Positions 10,188-13,477 of a stretch of DNA of 13,477 nucleotides are shown here, one piece after another. The notes below the pieces were generated by a model that saw nothing but the letters and a program-made list of their open reading frames with translations, was not told the DNA's origin and ran no database searches. Made by a program: the position numbers and the translations under genes. Source of the stretch: Verrucomicrobiota bacterium (lineage in GTDB: Bacteria > Verrucomicrobiota > Verrucomicrobiia > Opitutales > Opitutaceae); the NCBI GenBank assembly GCA_023433275.1, contig JAEZDN010000163.1, positions 1 through 13,477 of the forward strand. Reading direction: 5' to 3'. Numbering within the stretch: position 1 is the first letter of the stretch; every line of letters starts with the position of its first letter.

Positions 10188-11349
10188 CCCCAGCCCGCCC
10201 AGCTTCCTCGGCGATCGCACGCTCCGCCGCGTGCTCGTTTTCTTCGCGGTCATCGCCGCCGTGCTCGTCGCCGTCGTCGCCGTCTCCCTGCGGAACCTCA
10301 ACCGCTCCGTCGCCACCAGCGACTGGGTCAACCACACCCACGCGCTGATCAGCGAACTCGACGCCCTGCAGCCCACCCTCTCCGCCGCCGAGGGCGAACT
10401 CAGCCGCTACCTCGCTTCCGGCGATCCACGCGACCACGCCGCATACCAGGACAAGTTTGCCGAACTCGGGGAACGCGTGGACGTGATCACCGCCCTCACC
10501 GCGGGCTCCGACGAAGCCGGGCCCTTCGGGGCCATCGCCGAGATCCTCGCCCGCCGCGCCCGCCGCGCCAGCGAGGTTTCGAGCCTCAAACGCACCGGCG
10601 ACACCGCCGCCCTCAATCTCGTCCTCGCCGGCGATGCCACCAACGACGATCACCGCGAACTCACCCGCCAGATCGAGCGATTCCGGGAGCGCCAGACCGA
10701 TCTCCTCTCAGCCCGCGACCGCGCCTCCTTCCAACAGGCCCAAACCACCCGGTGGACCGTCCTCGGCGGCCTCGGCCTCGATCTCCTCCTGCTCCTCGGC
10801 GCCGCCTGGCTGATCCGGGACGATCTCGCCGCCCGCCGGCACGCCGCGGCCGTGCTCGCCCAAAGCAACGAGCAACTCGAGGCCCGCGTCCGCGAGCGCA
10901 CCGCCGAGCTCACCGCCGCCAACGCCAAGCTCGCCATCCAAAACCTCGAGGAACGCTGGGCCAAGCAAGCCATCGAGCACCAGAACCGGTACAACCTCCT
11001 CATCATCGATTCGATTTCCGACGCGGTGTTCGTGGTCACGAAGCTCATGAACATCTCGCGCCTGAACCCCGCGGCCATCCACCTCACGGGATTCGAACCC
11101 GCCGAGCTCGTCGACCGTCCCCTCGCGCGCATCCTCGCCCTTTCCCAGCCCGCGAAACCCACCTTCGACGTGCTCGCCCGGACGCTCGTCGATGGCCACG
11201 AGCTTCGCGACAAGCCCGCCACGCTCACGCCGAAGGACGGCCCGGCCGTTTCGGTCCGGCTCAACGTCTATCCCCTGCGTGACCGCGACAAGGTCGTCGG
11301 CGGCGTCGTCGTCCTCCAAGTCCAATCCCCTTCCCCTTCTTCCTCATGA
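10177..11349 (+). CDS. Membrane sensor with CHASE3-type and PAS domains, no kinase
   Basis: The 390-residue product has a first membrane helix (about 17-39) and a helical extracytoplasmic part (about 45-185) like a CHASE3 sensor (SYLASGDP-like RYLASGDPRDHAAYQ, helix-rich, charged). A second membrane helix follows (about 193-213), then a coiled coil (about 217-270, LEARVRERTAELTAANAKL). A PAS domain (about 272-383) carries ISDAVFVVT and NPAAIHLTGFEPAEL. It ends right after the PAS domain, and no DHp, HATPase, GGDEF or methyl-acceptor region is present. This is not obviously a truncation, because the stop overlaps the next start as ATGA. It overlaps the upstream peptidase gene by 11 bases. It probably reports an envelope signal to a partner protein through the PAS domain. 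Confidence 0.85.
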   Translation: MSTDPSPPSFLGDRTLRRVLVFFAVIAAVLVAVVAVSLRNLNRSVATSDWVNHTHALISELDALQPTLSAAEGELSRYLASGDPRDHAAYQDKFAELGERVDVITALTAGSDEAGPFGAIAEILARRARRASEVSSLKRTGDTAALNLVLAGDATNDDHRELTRQIERFRERQTDLLSARDRASFQQAQTTRWTVLGGLGLDLLLLLGAAWLIRDDLAARRHAAAVLAQSNEQLEARVRERTAELTAANAKLAIQNLEERWAKQAIEHQNRYNLLIIDSISDAVFVVTKLMNISRLNPAAIHLTGFEPAELVDRPLARILALSQPAKPTFDVLARTLVDGHELRDKPATLTPKDGPAVSVRLNVYPLRDRDKVVGGVVVLQVQSPSPSSS

Positions 11350-11759
11350 GCAGTCTCCCCCCTTCCTCGTCCCCGTCCGACGCCACCGCGACGGCCCCCC
11401 GCCACATTCTCGCGATCGACGACGAGGTGCCGATCCTCGAATTGCTGAAGGAATATCTCTCGGCCCAGGGTTTCCGCGTGTCGACCGCCAGCACCGCGAT
11501 CGAGGCGCGCCGCGTCGTCGAATCCGATCCGCCCGACCTGATCATTTCCGATCTCCAGCTCGAGGAGACCGACGGCCTCCACCTCATCGAGCAACTCCGC
11601 GCGCTCCTTCCGACCAAACCCGTCATCCTCCTGACCGGCGTGCTTTTCGAACCGCAGGTCGTCGAGGAAACCTTGAAATGGAAGATCTCCTCCTACGTGA
11701 GCAAGACCGCCCCCTTGCAGGTGCTGGTCCAGGAAATCCGCCGCCTGTTGCCGGGTTGA
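11346..11759 (+). CDS. Single-domain response regulator (receiver only)
   Basis: A 137-residue protein consisting of a Ser/Pro-rich N-terminal tail (about 1-18) and one receiver domain. All phospho-acceptor site residues are visible: D25 and D26 (ILAIDDE), the phosphorylated D69 (LIISDLQ), T97 (ILLTG) and K120 (SYVSKTAPL). No output domain follows, so it signals by protein contact, like CheY or Spo0F. Its ATG overlaps the sensor stop by four bases (11346-11349), indicating coupled translation. The neighbouring sensor lacks a histidine kinase, so the phosphate source must be encoded elsewhere or the pair works without phosphotransfer from it. Confidence 0.93.
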   Translation: MSSLPPSSSPSDATATAPRHILAIDDEVPILELLKEYLSAQGFRVSTASTAIEARRVVESDPPDLIISDLQLEETDGLHLIEQLRALLPTKPVILLTGVLFEPQVVEETLKWKISSYVSKTAPLQVLVQEIRRLLPG

Positions 11760-11780
11760 ATGAATCGGGCAAGGGATTCG

Positions 11781-11895
11781 TAGGGGCGCAGTCTTGCTGC
11801 GCCCTGAGGCGGAACGATGCAGTCGGATGTAGGGGCGCGGCTTGACCGCGCACCCTTGGATCCTTCGCTCTGCTCAGGATGACGGTGGCGGGTGT
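11781..11895 (+). repeat. Short and deleted copies of the hairpin repeat
   Basis: A variant hairpin GGGCGCAG-TCTTG-CTGCGCCC is at 11784-11804, a near match to the inverted hairpin at 5576-5596. A second, degraded hairpin (GGGCGCGG-CTTGA-CCGCGCAC) begins at 11833. Right after it comes CCTTGGATCCTTCGCT and the TGCTCAGGATGACGG tail, up to about 11895. Compared with the complete copies at 837-957, the whole GGGCGTGG hairpin section is missing. The first hairpin lies 24 bases after the response-regulator stop and could weakly end that transcript, though no T-run follows. Confidence 0.85.
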
Positions 11896-11971
11896 AGTTA
11901 CAAACCGTGTGCTCTTAACCGCTGTGAGCCATTCTGATCGGTGCGTATCTGTGCTACCTGTGGTTTACCCT
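11896..11971. other. Gene-free stretch with a CTGTG-rich tract
   Basis: No gene is seen here. Bases 11937-11967 (GGTGCGTATCTGTGCTACC, then TGTGGTTTA) resemble a degenerate non-coding tract that I recall as common between genes in many bacterial genomes. A poorer relative, CCCATCCGCGGTTAG, lies at 7202-7216. Confidence 0.4.
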
Positions 11972-12088
11972 GAACTGTTCCCGTTAATCCTTTTCGTCCT
12001 GTGGGCCGGGTGCCCTCACCCGGCTTCATGCCGCGAAGCCGGACTGACCCGCCCGCCCCTGCTCAGGATGACGGTGGCGGGTGTAGGG
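11972..12088. repeat. Right arm of the ~120-bp inverted repeat
   Basis: Reverse complement of 5757-5880 with few differences. It contains two hairpins that share bases: GCCGGGTG (12005-12012) with CACCCGGC (12017-12024), and CCGGCTTC (12020-12027) with GAAGCCGG (12035-12042). Because 12020-12024 belongs to both stems, only one can form at a time. The end, CTGCTCAGGATGACGGTGG, is shared with the hairpin repeat. Bases 12089-12215, up to the next gene, show no feature. Confidence 0.9.
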
Positions 12089-12215
12089 CCGCGTGGTCCC
12101 GTTGGGGCGGACAGCGCTCGTTTCCCGACCGGGCCGCGGCGCGTCGGGACCCCAGCCCGACTTCCTTTTCACGCCCGCACTTGCCCGCCCCGCCGAACCG
12201 GCTTTGGTTACCCCC

Positions 12216-12896
12216 ATGGAAACGCTGCATGTGCCCGAGACGGTGCCGGTGATGACCCTCCCGAACACCGTGTTCTTTCCGCAGGCCCTGTTGCCCCTCC
12301 ATATTTTCGAACCGCGTTACCGCCACATGTTGCGCGACGTGCTGGCCCGCGACCGGCTCTTCGCCGTGGCCCGTCTCGCTGCCCCGAATGCGGCCGAACC
12401 CGACGCCCACGAGCCGTCCCATGCCATCGCCACCGTCGGCATCGTCCGTGCCTGCCAAAAGGCGGACAACGACACCTCCAACCTTCTCCTGCAGGGCATT
12501 TGCCGCGTGCAAATCCAAACCGTGGTGCGCGAGAGCCCGTACCGCCTTATCCGGGTGAAGCCGCTCGCCACCGTCGCCGGCGGCAACCAGCCCGAACTCG
12601 AGATCGAACGCCTGGAGGTCATGCGCCTCCTGAATCTCCGGCGCCGCTTGGGCTCCCCGGTGCCGAAGGGCATGACCCAGTTCCTGGAGAATATCGAGGA
12701 CGTCGACACGTTCGCCGACATCGCCGCGTTCAATCTGTGCGAGGACGGCGCGTTCAAGCAATCCCTCCTCGAGGAGTTGGACACGAGGCGACGCCTGCAA
12801 CTCTTCGCCACCCGCCTGAAGGCCGAAATCGAGACCCAAAAGCTCCGCCGCAAACTGCAGGGCCATCTCAGCGACGACCACATCGCGGACAACTGA
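12216..12896 (+). CDS. Lon substrate-binding-domain protein without the protease part
   Basis: The 226-residue product matches the free-standing Lon N-terminal domain family (COG2802 type). The signature TLPNTVFFPQALLPLHIFEPRYRHML is at about 14-39, and QGICRVQIQ and YRLIRVKPL follow. The C-terminal part is helical (RRRLGSP...TRRRLQLFATRLKAEIETQKLRRKL). The AAA and peptidase domains of Lon are absent, so it cannot degrade proteins itself. The family is thought to bind proteins, but its role is not established. The frame extends back to 12093, but those residues derive from repeat and intergenic sequence, so the ATG at 12216 is preferred. No Shine-Dalgarno sequence is visible. It stands alone between repeats. 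Confidence 0.92.
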   Translation: METLHVPETVPVMTLPNTVFFPQALLPLHIFEPRYRHMLRDVLARDRLFAVARLAAPNAAEPDAHEPSHAIATVGIVRACQKADNDTSNLLLQGICRVQIQTVVRESPYRLIRVKPLATVAGGNQPELEIERLEVMRLLNLRRRLGSPVPKGMTQFLENIEDVDTFADIAAFNLCEDGAFKQSLLEELDTRRRLQLFATRLKAEIETQKLRRKLQGHLSDDHIADN

Positions 12897-12905
12897 TCTC
12901 CCCTT

Positions 12906-12981
12906 GTAGGAGCCTGTTTACAGGCGACCCGAAGCGTCGACTGCCCCCGGAATGCCCTTTCGCCTGCAAACAGGCTACTAC
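12906..12981. repeat. Second REPIN-like doublet, after the Lon-domain gene
   Basis: Arms 12906-12927 and inverted 12960-12981 match at 20 of 22 positions and are separated by 32 bases. Each arm carries a hairpin (GCCTGT-TT-ACAGGC in the left arm). The motif is the same as at 7114-7180 (GTAGGAGCCTG core, then CAGGCGA), so both belong to one family. It starts nine bases after the Lon-domain stop. Confidence 0.85.
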
Positions 12982-13027
12982 GGGACAAACCCGTTTGATC
13001 TTTCCCCTCGCTCCGATCGGCGAAGCA

Positions 13028-13103
13028 TGGAGCCGCTTGTCGGACTTGAACCGACGACCTACTCATTACGAATGAGTCGCTCTACCAACTGAGCTAAAGC
13101 GGC
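13028..13103 (-). tRNA. tRNA-Thr (anticodon CGU)
   Basis: On the minus strand the cloverleaf is complete. It has acceptor GCCGCTT/AAGCGGC, D arm GCTCAGTTGGTAGAGC, anticodon stem ACTCA/TGAGT with loop TTCGTAA (anticodon CGT in DNA), variable loop AGGTC, and T arm GTCGG-TTCAAGT-CCGAC. Discriminator T is followed by an encoded CCA (13030-13028). It reads ACG codons. Without CCA the gene is 13031-13103. Confidence 0.97.
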
Positions 13104-13166
13104 GTAACCCGGCCGAATGTCGGAAGAAACTCGCCGCCCGGTACAGGGCAAGCCTTCATTTGAAGC

Positions 13167-13477
13167 GTGGCCTCTCTTCCCACCGATCTCTTCGACTACG
13201 CCCTCCCCGAACGGCTGATTGCCCAGCAGCCAGCCCAGCGGCGCGATGAATCCCGTCTGCTCGTCGTGGATCGCCAGGCCCGCACCCTCGCCCATCGCCA
13301 TTTCCGCGATCTTCCCGAATACCTCCGCGCGGGCGACACCCTGTTCCGCAACAACGCCGCCGTCATCCCCGCCCGGCTCCACGCCACCCGCCCCACCGGC
13401 GGACAGGTTGAATGCCTCCTGCTGAGACCCGCCGCCAATTGGAGCGCGGGCGACCCCGCCCGCGAACGTCCCCCACC
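13167..13477 (+). CDS. queA: QueA, SAM:tRNA ribosyltransferase-isomerase, N-terminal fragment
   Basis: The reading frame from the GTG at 13167 stays open to the window end (103 codons) and is the N-terminus of QueA. This enzyme transfers and rearranges the ribosyl part of SAM onto preQ1-tRNA to form epoxyqueuosine. The family pattern is clear: LFDYALPERLIAQQP, RRDESRLLVVDR, HRHFRDLPEYLRAGD, VIPARLHA and TGGQVECLLL. The usual NDT(R/K)V stretch reads NNAAV here. GTG is chosen because it places the protein start just before FDY, as in the family, and no in-frame ATG lies nearby. The rest is outside the window. The adjacent tRNA-Thr is not a queuosine tRNA and lies on the other strand. Confidence 0.93.
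   Translation, partial: MASLPTDLFDYALPERLIAQQPAQRRDESRLLVVDRQARTLAHRHFRDLPEYLRAGDTLFRNNAAVIPARLHATRPTGGQVECLLLRPAANWSAGDPARERPP

Noticed and set aside
5757..12088. Composite transposon or insertion sequence
   Set aside because: No transposase or integrase reading frame and no visible target-site duplication between or beside the arms.
12093..12215. Longer start for the Lon-domain protein
   Set aside because: The extra residues come from repeat-adjacent sequence with no similarity to the family.
11879..13075. 398-codon plus-strand frame across the repeat and the Lon-domain gene
   Set aside because: Arg/Pro-rich shadow in another frame of the Lon-domain gene that starts in the repeat and ends in the tRNA.

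Overview
The window looks like a chromosomal piece of a GC-rich bacterium, most likely Verrucomicrobiota and probably Opitutaceae. This rests on my impression of the protein sequences (GroEL, DnaK, a short Lon-domain protein, the QueA N-terminus), the scarcity of Shine-Dalgarno sequences and the dense intergenic hairpin repeats. No 16S or database search supports it, so the taxonomic call is an inference.

Layout, left to right. At 1-744 a type II toxin-antitoxin pair (Phd-like antitoxin, PIN-domain VapC toxin) on the minus strand sits directly against a dispersed repeat. About 400 bp of hairpin-rich repeat copies (829-1235) and a strong bidirectional terminator follow. The chaperone block occupies 1324-5333 on the minus strand, in transcription order dnaK, groES, groEL. 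A promoter and dyad region lies upstream of dnaK, then more repeats (5576-5880). At 5894-9454, also minus strand, is a formate-dehydrogenase-like molybdoenzyme of the YdeP/FdhF-like type, the sulfur-transfer protein FdhD, and a small cysteine-rich protein coupled to fdhD by a 4-bp overlap. Divergent from it, at 9597-11759 on the plus strand, is a three-gene overlapping operon: an exported transglutaminase-like cysteine peptidase, a membrane CHASE3-type/PAS sensor with no kinase domain, and a single-domain response regulator. More repeats (11781-12088) precede a Lon substrate-binding-domain protein, a REPIN-like element, tRNA-Thr(CGU) and the 5' end of queA, which runs off the window.

Functional links. 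DnaK and GroEL/ES are the general cytosolic folding machines and appear to be one transcription unit. The fdh block pairs a molybdopterin enzyme with its usual maturation factor FdhD and adds an unrecognised Cys-rich partner. The exported peptidase, sensor and receiver overlap one another and probably form one envelope-to-cytoplasm signalling unit whose kinase is missing or encoded elsewhere.

Non-coding structure is the other notable aspect. A family of small hairpins keeps complementary arms while the arm sequences change. A ~120-bp inverted repeat brackets about 6.1 kb containing both accessory operons. Two REPIN-like doublets (7114-7180 and 12906-12981) share the same core. No transposase, integrase, CRISPR array or rRNA was seen.
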